Below, in pieces: positions 23,199 through 34,569 of a stretch of 64,000 nucleotides of DNA. The DNA is from Adiantum capillus-veneris (Eukaryota > Streptophyta > Polypodiopsida > Polypodiales > Pteridaceae): assembly GCA_014529385.2 (NCBI GenBank), contig CM043953.1, forward strand, positions 71,089,372 to 71,153,371, given 5' to 3'. The notes under the pieces are model-generated. The model had not been told where the DNA came from, searched no databases, and was given only the letters and a program-made list of their open reading frames with translations. Position 1 is the stretch's first letter. Each line of letters starts with the position of its first letter. The translations under genes were made by a program, and so were the position numbers.

Positions 23199-23200
23199 CA

Positions 23201-23613
23201 GAAGGTGCGCATCTTGGTGGATGACGGTGCTACTCACAATTTCATCAATTATGGATTGGTGAAAAAACTCAAATTGCCTCAAACTCCGAGTACCCACCGC
23301 TACAAGGTAGCAATGATAAACGGATATGATGCCGAAGTCTGGGATACTCTAGTCCGAGCTGTACCGTTGGAAGTAAAAGGCTACTCCACATCCTTGGATT
23401 TTTCAGGTTATGAACATGGAGAGGGCATACGTGGTCCTTGGTAGGGAATGGTTGCATAGCCTAGGACCATCACTAAAGCGCAGCTATGAGCACAACAGCT
23501 TGATGTTTGAATCCCATGGCGCACATGTGTTGTTGTTAGGAGAGAAGGATGTACCTTCTTCACCACTGATATGTACAGCTGAGCTTCATTGTCTCATTTT
23601 CTCTCTAACTTGA
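23201..23613 (+). pseudogene. gypsy A protease, copy 1
   Basis: Retropepsin-type aspartic protease with the active-site motif VDDGATHNF at about 23217-23243 and the GREWL flap-side motif near 23440. Compared with copy 2 at 26971, one extra T in the run at 23396-23401 shifts the frame, so this copy cannot make full protease. It would release gag and pol products during particle maturation. Confidence 0.85.
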
Positions 23614-23699
23614 ATCTGTTGAACATTCCTCAACGCCGCATGCTTCTCTCTCATCTCTTCCACCAATGGCTACTTCCCAACAAGCAAAGGTTGCTAGTG

Positions 23700-24700
23700 A
23701 TTTAAAAATTTTATTAAAGGAATTTCACGATGTTTTTCCTAATGATTTACCACCCAGGATTACCGCCGACACGGTCGGTGCAACATAGCATCGATGTGGT
23801 TGCAGGCAGTAAACCTGTCAGTAAACCACCCTACCGCATGAGTTACTCTGAAGCTGCTGAGGTGAAGTATCAGCTTGCTAACTATCTTAGCAGAGGGTTT
23901 ATCCAACCCAGTTCTTCACCATGGGCTTCTCCTATCCTATTAGTGAAGAAAAAAGATGGCAGCATGCACATGTGCGTAGACTACCGTGGCTTAAATGCGG
24001 TTATTGTTAAGAACAAGTACCCATTGCCACGCGTGGATGAGTTGTTCGACAAACTCACTCATGCTCGTATTTTTACGAAAATAGACTTGCGGTCAAGTTA
24101 TTACCAAGTAGGTATTCGACTAGCTGATATACCCGAAACTCCATTCCGAACAAGGTTTGGACATTACGAGTTTTTGGTTATGCCTTTTGGGTTAACCAGT
24201 GCGCCCGCAACATTCATGACACTTATGGATAGTGTCTTGAAGCCGTACTTGGGCAAATTTGTCATCGTTTTTCTCGATGACATTCTAGTATACAGTGCTT
24301 CTGAAGAAGAACACTTGCAACATCTGAGGCAGGTGTTCGAATTGTTACGAACAAATCAATTATATGCCAAGGAATCTAAGTGTGATTTTCTGAAGGAAGA
24401 AATTCACTATCTTGGGCATGTTATTTTAGCTACTGGCCTACATACGGATCAATCCAAAGTGGATACAATTCGGCAGTGGCCTTCTCCTAAAAATCTGGAA
24501 GAGTTACAGATTTTTTTAGGATTTGCAGGTTTTTATCAAAGATTCGTTAAAAACTATGCTAATATTGTTGTTCCCATGACGGACCAATTGAAAGGCAAAG
24601 GCAAAGCTTTTCAGTGGAGACCCGCTCAACAACATAGTTTTGATATGCTCAAGGATGCATTAGCTACAACTCCAATACTCGCTATTGTAATCCTTTGAAA
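23700..24700 (+). pseudogene. gypsy A reverse transcriptase, copy 1
   Basis: Near-complete [26 protein letters not shown], the VDYRGLNA block, the [11 protein letters not shown] block, [12 protein letters not shown] and the catalytic LDDILVYS at about 24273-24297. The entry at 23700-23755 is in another frame ([11 protein letters not shown]), and a one-base shift near 24688 separates RT from RNase H; both shifts are also in copy 2. Here the usual SGYHQ is SSYYQ, while copy 2 keeps SGYHQ. Confidence 0.9.
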
Positions 24701-25249
24701 CGATTCGTTTTGGAAACGGATGCCAGTGACCGTGCTATTGGAGCAGTCCTATTACAAGACGGACGGCCAATTGCATTTGAAAGCAAGAAGCTTGATGCAG
24801 CACTGCAGAATTACTCTGCTTATGAACGCGAATTCTATGCAATAGTGTCTGCCTTGAAAACATGGAGACATTATTTGTATGGTGCTCAGTTTGAGATTGT
24901 GTTTGACCATGAAAGCATCAAATGGTTTACACAACAAACCGGTTTGAAGGGTCGGAAAGCCAGGTGGGCTGAGACTCTTCAGGAATATGACGCCAAGCTC
25001 CGGTATCGTAAAGGACGCTACAATGTGGTGGCTGACGCTCTTAGTCGTATTCCGGAGATCAATTCTCTCTTGTTCACGGAACTTCGTAGTGAATTTTTGG
25101 ATTCTCTAAAGGGCAAATATGAGCATGATGACGCATATTCCAAAGTGTGGAGCCATGTACAAATGAGGGATCCTTCTCACTCCAATGATGGTAGTGTAGC
25201 GTTAACCTCCACACATAGTTCTCCTCTGTCGAGTGATGAACTACAGTGA
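24690..25249 (+). pseudogene. gypsy A RNase H, copy 1
   Basis: RNase H of the Ty3/gypsy type: ETDASDRAIGAVL (first Asp), SKKLDAALQNYSAYEREFYAIV (Glu), YLYGAQFEIVFDHESIKWF (Asp) and VVADALSR at the end. It would remove RNA from the RNA-DNA hybrid. It ends at a TGA (25247-25249), after which the same frame continues into integrase. Confidence 0.9.
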
Positions 25250-25832
25250 TGGAAACATTTTACCATCGACAATGGGTACCTACTCCATAAGGGGAGAGTT
25301 TGTGTACCGACGGACACAGACATTCGGCGGCGCCAAATTCTTTATGAATGTCATGATAGTCCAAGTGCAAGGCACCCGGGTATTAGAAAGACTTATGCTC
25401 TCGTACGTCGACAATTTTATTGGCCAGGTTTACATGGCTTTGTTCAAGATTATGTCTTGCATTGCCGAAAATGTCAAGTTAACAAAGCAGAGCGCCTGAA
25501 AGCAGGAGGAATCTTACATCCTTTGGAGATTCCCAATGGTAAATGGAAAAGTATCTCTATGGATTTTATTGTGGGTTTACCAACCACTGTATGAGGTCAT
25601 GACTCGGTATGGGTGGTCGTAGACCGGTTGACTAAACTATGTAAGTTTATTCCAACCAAATCAACAATTAAGACTCCAGAATTAGCCAAGTTATTTGTGG
25701 ACAACCTATACAAGTTGTATGGTTTGCCAAGTAACATTGTCAGTGATCGTGATCCCAAGTTTAACAGTCATTTTTGAAGGGTTGTGTTTAGACGATTGGA
25801 TACACAACTAAACCTCAGTACAACTGATCATC
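25250..25832 (+). pseudogene. gypsy A integrase, N-terminal half
   Basis: Same frame as RNase H. It shows the HHCC zinc-binding region (ECHDSPSARHPG to HCRKCQ) and the first two catalytic Asp positions (SMDFIVGLP and VSDRDPKF). TGA codons occur at two further places, one at a likely Arg and one at a likely Trp of SHFW. The sequence stops just after LSTTDHH, before the catalytic Glu, where it joins gag sequence at the duplication boundary. Confidence 0.85.
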
Positions 25833-26261
25833 ATATGAAAAGAAATCACATCATAATCACGTGCTTGCTAATATACATGGTAATACACGCACATAGTATG
25901 GGCACAATAAACGGAAATTTATAGTAGCTAATTTTGAAGCAGCTAAAAAACCCAAGGGGTCCAGAGGTCCTCTCTTTCCTGAGGACTTTGATAAAGCTAA
26001 GAAAGAGAAATTATGTTTTCAATGCTTAGGAAGCGGTCATGGCAAAAAGAATTGTCCCAAGGAGAAATCTGCTGCTCATGGCAAGAAGAAAGCAGTGCAC
26101 ACAGTGCAACTGTTGCCTCTTGAGTCTTCCTCACGATTCTCTACAGTGGAAGTAACACACACCGAGGTGGTGCGTGAATGCTGTCTCACAGCTTCCATGT
26201 GGCAACAGACCTTCGGACCACCATGAATTAGTACGTATGCACGAATCTCTGCAAGGGCACA
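25833..26261 (+). pseudogene. gypsy A gag end with zinc knuckle, copy 2
   Basis: Duplicate of 22071-22499, with the same TAG after the GNTRT motif and an intact CCHC zinc knuckle near 26015-26060. It lacks the N-terminal gag. Confidence 0.85.
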
Positions 26262-26965
26262 ATGTCACAAGACAGACACCACGTGCCAATAGAAAAGAAC
26301 AGACTGAACAACTTTTTAGCACTTCAATAAGAACTGAACTGAAAGAGAGAGAGAGAGACGACACGCGACACGGAGTGGCGGAATTCCACCCCAGAGAGTA
26401 TTGGCCCCGAACCTTGGCGCCCCTTTCGGTATTTCTTTATATTGCATCAACACAGTACAAGCCGATACTCCAGACTCTGCAGCTTCTCCAGGAAGCATGC
26501 CAAAGAATGAGCCCTAACCTCATATTTAAAGGCCCTTGGCCTAAAAAGAAATTACAGTGAAAAGCCTTCAAAACTCAAACGCTCCTGGTCAAAAAAGCAA
26601 TGCCAAAAGCTGTCAGCTTTTCGTCAATCGCGCTGGTGTCCGTACAGAGGCCACATGTCAGCCTGCCACGTCAGCAAATCACGGTTAGGGTTAAGGTTAG
26701 GGTTAGGGTTTTTGATTTTAGGGTTAGGGTTTTGGACAGAATTAGGGATTTTTATTTTAGGATTAGGGTTTCAACAAAATTAGGGTTTCGGACAGAATTA
26801 GGGTTTTTGATTTTAGGGTTAGGGTTTCAACAACATTAGGCTTTCGGGCAGAATTAGGGTTTTTGATTTTAGGGTTAGGGTAAGGGTTTCGGACAGAATT
26901 AGGGTTTCTGATTTTAAGGTTAGGATTTCAGCAGAATTAGGGTTTCGACACGTCAGCAGTTTGTT
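26262..26965 (-). repeat. LTR-like insert, copy 2
   Basis: Duplicate of 22500-23198. It has a shorter GA run and a slightly longer TTAGGG-rich start (26690-26720). The right flanking GCACA has become ACACA. Confidence 0.65.
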
Positions 26966-26970
26966 ACACA

Positions 26971-27382
26971 GAAGGTGCGCATCTTGGTAGATGACGGTGC
27001 TACTCACAATTTCATCAATTATGGATTGGTGAAAAAACTCAAATTGCCTCAAACTCCGAGTACCCACCGCTACAAGGTAGCAATGATAAACGGATATGAT
27101 GCCGAAGTCTGGGATACTCTAGTCCCAGCTGTACCGTTGGAAGTACAAGGCTACTCCACATCCTTGGATTTTCAGGTTATGAACATGGAGAGGGCATACG
27201 TGGTCCTTGGTAGGGAATGGTTGCATAGCCTAGGACCATCACTAAAGCGCAGCTATGAGCACAACAGCTTGATGTTTGAATCCCATGGCGCACATGTGTT
27301 GTTGTTAGGAGAGAAGGATGTACCTTCTTCACCACTGATATGTACAGCTGAGCTTCATTGTCTCATTTTCTCTCTAACTTGA
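26971..27382 (+). pseudogene. gypsy A protease, copy 2 (frame intact)
   Basis: Protease with VDDGATHNF, open for 135 codons from 26975 to a TGA at 27380-27382. It lacks the extra T that breaks copy 1, so this is the ancestral frame. No start codon of its own is needed, since in the parent it was made as part of a polyprotein. Confidence 0.85.
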
Positions 27383-27464
27383 ATCTGTTGAACATTCCTC
27401 AACGCCGCATGCTTCTCTCTCATCTCTTCCACCAATGGCTACTTCCCAACAAGCAAAGGTTGCT

Positions 27465-28467
27465 AGTGATTTAAAAAATTTATTAAAGGAATTTCACGAT
27501 GTTTTTCCTAATGATTTACCACCCAGGATTACCGCCGACACGGTCGGTGCAACATAGCATCGATGTGGTTGCAGGCAGTAAACCTATCAGTAAACCACCC
27601 TACCGCATGAGTTACTCTGAAGCTGCTGAGGTGAAATATCAGCTTGCTGACTATCTTAGCAGAGGGTTTATCCAACCCAGTTCTTCACCATGGGCTTCTC
27701 CTATCCTATTAGTGAAGAAAAAAGATGGCAGCATGCACATGTGCGTAGACTACCGTGGCTTAAATGCGGTTATTGTTAAGAACAAGTACCCATTGCCACG
27801 CGTGGATGAGTTGTTCGACAAACTCACTCATGCTCGTATTTTTACGAAAATAGACTTGCGGTCAGGTTATCACCAAGTACGTATTCGACTAGCTGATATA
27901 CCCGAAACTCCATTCCGAACAAGGTTTGGACATTACGAGTTTTTGGTTATGCCTTTTGGGTTAACCAGTGCGCCCGCAACATTCATGACACTTATGGATA
28001 GTGTCTTGAAGCCGTACTTGGGCAAATTTGTCATCGTTTTTCTCGATGACATTCTAGTATACAGTGCTTCTGAAGAAGAACACTTACAACATCTGAGGCA
28101 GGTGTTCGAATTGTTACGAACAAATCAATTATATGCCAAGGAATCTAAGTGTGATTTTCTGAAGGAAGAAATTCACTATCTTGGGCATGTTATTTTAGCT
28201 ACTGGCCTACATACGGATCAATCCAAAGTGGATACAATTCGGCAGTGGCCTTCTCCTAAAAATCTGGAAGAGTTACAGATTTTTTTAGGATTTGCAGGTT
28301 TTTATCAAAGATTCGTTAAAAACTATGCTAATATTGTTGTTCCCATGACGGACCAATTGAAAGGCAAAGGCAAAGCTTTTCAGTGGAGACCCGCTCAACA
28401 ACATAGTTTTGATCTGCTCAAGGATGCATTAGCTACAGCTCCAATACTCGCTATTGTAATCCTTTGA
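27465..28467 (+). pseudogene. gypsy A reverse transcriptase, copy 2
   Basis: All RT blocks present: DYRGLNA, the [11 protein letters not shown] block, [12 protein letters not shown] and LDDILVYS near 28042-28066. The same frame change at the entry and the same one-base shift at the RNase H border are present as in copy 1, so the parent element was already broken before it duplicated. Confidence 0.9.
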
Positions 28468-29096
28468 AACGATTCGTTTTGGAAACGGATGCCAGTGACC
28501 GTGCTATTAGAGCAGTCCTATTACAAGACGGGCGGCCAATTGCATTTGAAAGCAAGAAGCTTGATGCAGCACTGCAGAATTACTCTGCTTATGAACGCGA
28601 ATTCTATGCAATAGTGTGTGCCTTGAAAACATGGAGACATTATTTGTATGGTGCTCAGTTTGAGATTGTGTTTGACCATGAAAGCATCAAATGGTTTACA
28701 CAACAAACCGGTTTGAAGGGTCGGAAAGCCAGGTGGGCTGAGACTCTTCAGGAATATGACGCCAAGCTCTGGTATCGTAAAGGACGCTACAATGTGGTGG
28801 CTGACGCTCTTAGTCGTATTCCGGAGATCAATTCTCTCTTGTTCACGAAACTTCGTAGTGAATTTTTGGATTCTCTAAAGGGCAAATATGAGCATGATGA
28901 CGCATATTCCAAAGTGTGGAGCCATGTACAAATGAGGGATCCTTCTCACTCCAATGATGGTAGTGTAGCGTTAACCTCCACACATAGTTCTCCTCTGTCG
29001 AGTGATGAACTACAGTGATGGAAACATTTTACCATCGACAATGGGTACCTACTCCATAAGGGGAGAGTTTGTGTACCGACGGACACAGACATGGAC
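28464..29096 (+). pseudogene. gypsy A RNase H, copy 2
   Basis: Same domain as 24690-25249, ending at a TGA (29016-29018). The first motif reads DASDRAIRAVL, a Gly to Arg change. About 75 bases of the integrase start follow, then the sequence joins the 3' LTR. Confidence 0.88.
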
Positions 29097-29204
29097 TAGG
29101 CAATGTGGAAAGGGAATCCAACTAGGGCAAAGGGCTAGGAGCTTGGCCTACATAGTGGGAGGTTGGGAGGTGGATTCCAGGCACTAGTCTCCCCTAGTCT
29201 TACA
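29097..29204 (+). repeat. gypsy A 3' LTR (108 bp)
   Basis: Matches 18148-18255 with few differences and is followed by the CCCGAC duplication. No polypurine tract precedes it, because internal DNA was deleted up to its edge. Confidence 0.75.
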
Positions 29205-29210
29205 CCCGAC

Positions 29211-30985
29211 CCCGCTGAGCCCACCATTCGACTTGCTCTTTCACCGACAGAGAAAGCGAGCCTAGCCGCAGAGGTAGAGCACTTGCAGGCGACTTCTGTC
29301 ATCTGCAAGATTCTCGGCACCAGACCTAGCAGAGGAGAGCTGCGTGACCTTCTCCAGGCCCGCCTTCTCGCAAAGGTGGGCAAGATCTTGGACGTTCAGA
29401 TCCTCGGACAAGGCTACTATCAAATCGAGTTTGAGACCTCCAAGATGGTGTCCAAGGTCATCGCCATGAGCCCCTTGGCCATCCGAGCAGCTCGAGCCCG
29501 CTTTTGACAGTGGAGACATGGTTTTGACCATGCTTGAGATGTTTTGGTAGAGGAGGTAGACATTCCCATCTCTGTTTGCTTTCCTGGTTTGCGGAGAGAG
29601 TACCTACCACTTTTGTCCAGGATAGGCTCAGCGATTGAGACTGTCCTGGAGACACCTCGCACAGCAGCCTCAGTAGCTGCCAAGGCTGCCGGCATTCCCT
29701 GAGTTCGCGTTCTGGTTAGGGACACTCACACTCTCCCGAAGGTCATCCTCCTTCCTCGGGTGAGTGGGGGTTGGTTTAGACAAAGCGTGGAGTACTCGGG
29801 CGTCTCGAACCAATGCTTCATTTGTCAACAAATGGGCCATCTTACAAAGGCCTATCCACGGAGGAGGCCCCGACCTACACCACAGACTCAGCCCCAGCCT
29901 GCAAGGGCTGGCCAGCAGCCACAGGCAGAGACGGAGCACACAGGCAGAGCCACCCTCCGAGCCTGGCGCTCCAACGGAGGAGGGATGGCAGCAAGTTCGG
30001 GGTCGACGACGGCAGGGGCCACAACGACAACCTGGCACTCAGGGTGGTCCTCAGGCACCTGCCCAGCAGCAGTGGGTTCCCACGGGGAACCAATTCGGTC
30101 CTCTTGAGCAGGACGAGGTCCCTGCTCCAACCCCCACCTCAACTTCACCCTCGACAGCCCCCCCGAGTTCCCCCCCTCCTCATCAGCACCCCCCCCCCCA
30201 CCGCCTTCTGCTCCCGCCGCCTCTCCTCCTCGCCCCTCTACCTTTGCCATACCCCCTCGCCCCTCTTCTCCCCCACCTCCCCCTGCTCCCCCTCGCGCTC
30301 CAGTTCCACAGTCGCCCCAGGGGGCAGGGCCATCCCCGGCTCCTAGGAGATCTCTTGGCAGCGCCTTTGCCACGAGTCGCTTTGCGAGAGAGAGACAAGC
30401 CTTTCTTGCGACCCCCTTTACAGGTACAGACGTCTCCCTTTGCAGCAGTCCCTCGTGGTCTGACGAGCTTTGACATTCAGCGTCGGTGGGACTTCTTTGA
30501 CTACGACTTTACACGCTTTCTCGGCGACTCCTCAGCAGACCATGAGGCAGCCTGCTTCAGGGTTCATGGTCTGTTCCTTGCAGCTAGGGGGATAGAGGCC
30601 TTCGACTCAGCGGTTGGCTTCTCTTTTCCCCTTTGCGGCAAGGACCAGACTGAGTCGACTCTCGACTCAGTGTTGGATGGGCTGCATACACAGGCCCTAG
30701 AGTTCTCTGACCACATGGGAGACCTAGGAGTTACAAACATGCTTCAGACTACCATTGGCCAATTTTACGGTGACCCCTCCAGATGCAGTCGGATGTAGAC
30801 ACATTGTGGTTCACTTCTTTGCTGATACGCAGTGCTCGCCATGCTATGTACACATTCAAGAGGACTCCTGGACAGAGGAGGTTGCTTTACGTACGGCTCG
30901 GTCTACTTGGGCTTGGGCCAGGCACGCCTATGTAGAGGACGCTCAGATGCGGATTACTCCCCATCCAAGCCAGCCTCGAAGATAG
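29211..30985 (+). pseudogene. LINE ORF1, main part
   Basis: Continuation of ORF1 from 18147. A DUF4283-like RNA-binding region lies at 29211-29760 (LLAKVGKILDVQILGQGYYQIEF). A zinc knuckle follows near 29813-29860, where the last Cys is Tyr (CFICQQMGHLTKAYP). Then come a Gln/Pro-rich linker with an EEGWQQVRGRRR motif (about 29974) and a very Pro-rich tract (30120-30330). ORF1p coats the LINE RNA in plant L1 elements. TGA stops near 29505, 29535 and 29700 and several shifts break it. The C-rich tract makes the exact frame in 30100-30350 uncertain. Confidence 0.75.
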
Positions 30986-31028
30986 CACGTTTAGCTGCTG
31001 CGGCAGCATCTGTTCTCTCTCGCTCCCC

Positions 31029-31872
31029 ATGAGGATCGTCTCATGGAACGTGCAGGGTCTAGGTGGGCCCCAGTTTCAGCGTCAGAGGGGCCGACTGCGT
31101 CAGGAGCTTCAGCGTTGCCTTGTGGGAGGCGAGATTGATCTCCTTATGCTACAGGAGCATCATCTGTGTGAGAGCCACATTAAACGTTGTGGTCAACTCT
31201 TGCGTGGACAATATGATACTTTTTGGTCAGCTGCTTTTGGACCTGGAGGCATCCAGGGTGGGGTATGTATGACTATTGCGGATTCTTTGCAGCAGGCCAT
31301 TGTGGGCAGAGGGATTATTGTGCCACGCAGGGCTCAATGGATCACTATGCACATTCAGGGTTGACTTGTGGGCTTCCTGAACATATATGCATCCAATGTG
31401 ACGAGTGCACGAGCAGAGTTTTGCTCACAGATTGTTGAGTATCTGCCGCAGACAGAGCAGTGGTGCATAGGGGGTGACTTCAACATGTTGGAGGACCCTT
31501 CTGACAGGATTGGTGGTAGCCATGCTACTATGCATGGAGTTGAGCTGGCAGCTTGCGAGAGGTTTTGTATGACTCTAAGGGTTTCGAATGTGTGGCAGCA
31601 CTAGCTTTGTGAGGCCCCAAGACAGCCTGGCCTTCTCTCGTTCGGACCGTAGAGTGGGAGGAGTGAATCTATCACGGATAGATCGCTTCTACACTAGTGA
31701 CCATTTCTGTGACTTGGGTGGGATAGTTGGCATTTTGGCAGGGACTTCCTTCTCGGACCATGCACCAGTGATCCTCACAGTGGCAGACAGACAGAGGAGG
31801 AGCACGATGCTTCGCATCCCTAACAGGGTCTTGCTGGACTCTGCACTCATAGAGCGAGTAGAGGCTCTCTAG
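31029..31872 (+). pseudogene. LINE ORF2 endonuclease domain
   Basis: ATG at 31029 (MRIVSWNVQGLGG) is the classic ORF2 start. Apurinic-type endonuclease motifs follow in order: WNVQGL (Asn), LQEHH (catalytic Glu), GGDFNM (Asp and Asn) near 31470, and FSDHAPV (Asp-His) near 31754. Breaks: TGA at 31362-31364 in frame, a TAG with a one-base shift near 31602, and a TAG at 31870-31872 where Gln fits. The domain would nick target DNA for target-primed reverse transcription. Confidence 0.88.
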
Positions 31873-32164
31873 ACAGAGAGCTCGGACATGCAGGATTCTC
31901 CTGCTGACATAGTGGCCTCAGAACTAGCTCCGCTTAGTTGTTTCTTTCTCTCGCCTTGCTACAGCGAGAGAGGAGGAGCAACGTCTCAGACGGGGCGTTG
32001 CTTCCTTGCAGAGGATGCAGGAGCAGCATCCAGACAGTCCTTGATTGGAGGAGCAGTTATAGCAAGCTCACGAGGAGCTTGTTAGCACAGAGGAGCGGCG
32101 CCATGAGTTTGCTTTCCATCGACATGCATCTCAGTGGGCACAGGTGGGTGACAGAGTGACTGGT

Positions 32165-32248
32165 GCTTTCTTCTAAGGCAGTGGGACCTCGGCATTCGCA
32201 TCCCAGTCTTTCTTCTAAGGCAGTGGGACCTCGGCATTCGCATGCCAA
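32165..32248 (+). repeat. 42-bp tandem duplication in LINE ORF2
   Basis: Two copies of a 42-base unit starting TTCTTCTAAGGCAGTGGGAC, in frame (14 residues), between the endonuclease and RT regions. Confidence 0.85.
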
Positions 32249-32269
32249 GGTCAATCAATTGAGGAGGCC

Positions 32270-34259
32270 CGACGAGTCAGTTGCTTCTGAGCCAGAGGAC
32301 ATGCGTGCACTTGCTACTAACTTTTACCGTGAGTTACTGTCTGCAGAGCCTCAGTCAGAGCGTTAGGATGCATGCAGGGAGCAGGTGTGGGCACAGATGC
32401 CTTGCCTTGTGACTGAGAGATGCGTCAGAGACTTGAGCTGCCACTTCAGCTTGAGGAGTTGCACACGGCTCTTAGTGCACTCCCCCGTGCTAGCTATCCA
32501 GGTGAGGATGGCTTGACTCCCAATTTTTTCTTGGAGTACTAGGACTTGCTTGGCCCAGATCTCTGTAGTGCTTTTCAGTATATCTTGCACACAAGAGTGA
32601 TGCCTGACAGCATGAGTGAGAGTCTGATCTACCTCATTCCCAAGGAGGGTGGCTCCTTTCTTCTCGATTTTGAGAAGGCATACAACAGAGTTGACTGGGA
32701 CTTTCTAGAGGGCACTCTACGCAGGATGGGCTTCTCAGATGCTTGGATCAGAGGGGTGTCAGCTTTGTACAGAGAGGCACACAGTCAGGTACTTTTGGCA
32801 GGAGGTAGAGGAGATCGTTTCATGCTCACACGTTCGGTCAGACAGGGCTGTCCTATTGCCCCCTTCCTCTTTCTGTTCTATGCTGAGGCAATGAGCAGGT
32901 TTTTGGTGTCGCAACAGGTTGGTCTACAGGGCTTAGCACTCCCTATTCGGGGAGATGAGCTACTGGACGTTGAGTTTGCTGACGACTCAGCCTTGTACTT
33001 GGATGGCCAAGAGGCCAACCTTCACAGCTGTTAGCAAGCTCTTGAGACCTTCTGTTGTGCATCTGGCGCACTCATCAACTGGAGAAAGACAGTGGCTTTC
33101 TCGGTTGGCAGTGCCCCTGTACCCGATTGGATGCCAGGTGAGGGTTTTAGGTGGATTCCCCTAGGGACTGCAGTTCGGTACTTGGGCCGTTAGGTTGGTT
33201 TGGACTTATCTCCCGAGCAGCAGATTGCTCTCCTCCTCCTGTCTATCAGAAGGAAGTTGTTAAATTGGAGCTCCGCACGACTTTCTTTGGCTGGCAGAGT
33301 TGTATTGGCCAACCATGTGTTGTTGGCTACTATGTGGTACATCACTTCTTGCTGGATCTTCTCGAGTTCTTGTACCAGCCAGGTAGAGAGGCTGATCAGG
33401 AACTTCCTTTGGTCAGGGCGTGACACTCAGACAGCCCGGGCCAAAGTGGCTTGCAGGTCATCACTCTTCCTTGTTCATAGGGAGGGCTTGGGATCATCGA
33501 CCCAACACAGCAGAGCAGAGCCCTTCTTGGGAAGTTCATCGTCCGAGGACTTCTTCCAAGTGAGGAACCCTAGAAGGAGTTCTTGCTAGAGCGGCTTCGT
33601 GCTCAGGTGCCTCAGGCAGGAGGCCCCTGGCAACCTTCTCAAAGAGATGCGCAAAGTTGGTTTGAGCAGGAGACTGGAGGACAGCTTCGCTGTGGGTTTG
33701 CTTCGATCTTGGGAGACCTTGTGACGAGGCCTGGAGCAACGGTAGCCTACTTGCACGGAGGAGCGCCTACGATAGCCCCTTGTTTGAAACCCCATGGTTA
33801 GCACTCAGAGAGACCACTTGGTTGGTAGTCGGCATCATGTTTCCTGAGGTCCCATGGTAGCGGGTCCAGCACGCTCCTTGGGTGAGTGGTTACAGTTTTC
33901 AGGCTTGTCAGAAGAGCTGCAAGATTTTCAGCTTCAAGGCATGAGAGGGGTGCAGAGCATGTGCCAGGACATCTCAGAGGCAGTTCCAACTGAGTGGCTC
34001 ACACCTCTCGAGTCAGCAACGCCCAAATAGATGGGAGCCTTCACGTGATTGGAGGTTCTCATCTCAGTTCGGGCTTGCTCAGAGACTGTTCCCTCCCTGT
34101 TTTTCGAGTTATAGGGTGAGGGACGCTTACAGCGAGTTGCAGTAGAGGCCCCGCAGGTGGCAGAGTGTTGTTTTCAAAGGATCCGAGTGGTGGGCATTTG
34201 TGGGAGGACTTGTGTCATCGATCATGACCCAGCTGCTCTTGAGACTGGACATTGGAGAC
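32270..34259 (+). pseudogene. LINE ORF2 reverse transcriptase, before the copia insertion
   Basis: RT blocks: LIYLIPKEGG, DFEKAYNRVDWDFL, SVRQGCPIAPFLF and the catalytic FADDSALYLDG near 32973-32990, then the RRKLLNWSSARLSLAGR thumb-side block. PKEGG is followed directly by SFLLDFEKAY, so the usual finger segment between these motifs (tens of residues) is deleted. In-frame TAGs lie at 33032-33034 and at about 33190, and later codons are badly shifted. The copia element enters at 34260. The part 33250-34259 matches the first half of the younger copy at 19544. Confidence 0.88.
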
Positions 34260-34486
34260 TGTTGGAAATAGGGTTGCAAAGAAACACACACAGCTTGGAG
34301 AAGACGAAGGAAGCTCAAGGCACACAATAGAGAGTGTGTTACTTAGTGTGCAATGGAAAGATAGATAGCCCTAGAGTGATGGGCATATATACAATGCACG
34401 GGGGAAAAAACCTCCTAAATAGGGAAAAAATGCCCCGGCGGTCCAAGTGTGTTCACACACATCACTACCACATGTATATGGTAACA
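34260..34486 (-). repeat. copia 3' LTR (227 bp)
   Basis: Starts TGTTGGAAATAGGG and ends TGGTAACA on the plus strand, pairing with 39210-39451. A minus-strand TATATATG box lies near 34385-34393. Confidence 0.93.
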
Positions 34487-34505
34487 AATGATAAATCCCC
34501 CCCTG
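34487..34505 (-). other. copia polypurine tract
   Basis: On the minus strand CCAGGGGGGGATTTATCATT precedes the 3' LTR. The G-run would be the plus-strand primer. Confidence 0.7.
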
Positions 34506-34569
34506 GAGTGATGCGGTGAACGAGAGCTGGCACATGAGTAAAGGGAAGTGCCATGCCCTGAGGACAGGA

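Larger units (their letters stand above)
25833..29096 (+). repeat. tandem copy 2 of gypsy A gag-end to RNase H
   Basis: Repeats 22071-25325 with only scattered differences by eye. The offset is about 3,762 bases at the start. Both copies carry the same LTR-like insert, so the duplication is later than that insertion. The join at 25832/25833 has short CAT microhomology. The right end stops after GGACACAGACAT and joins the 3' LTR. Confidence 0.9.
18148..29204 (+). mobile_element. Ty3/gypsy element A with nested insertions and a tandem duplication
   Basis: Two 108-bp LTRs (18148-18255 and 29097-29204) are flanked by CCCGAC at 18142-18147 and 29205-29210. A tRNA-Met primer site follows the 5' LTR. 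Inside are gag (with a LINE insertion), an LTR-like insert, protease, RT, RNase H and half of integrase. Then a second copy of gag-end through RNase H follows (25833-29096). The second copy joins the 3' LTR directly, so the rest of integrase and the polypurine tract are missing. The element is not autonomous as it stands. Confidence 0.85.

Noticed and set aside
30100-30380. Proline-rich or glycine-rich proteins on either strand
   Set aside because: Low-complexity part of LINE ORF1; the minus-strand Gly-rich frame is its shadow.
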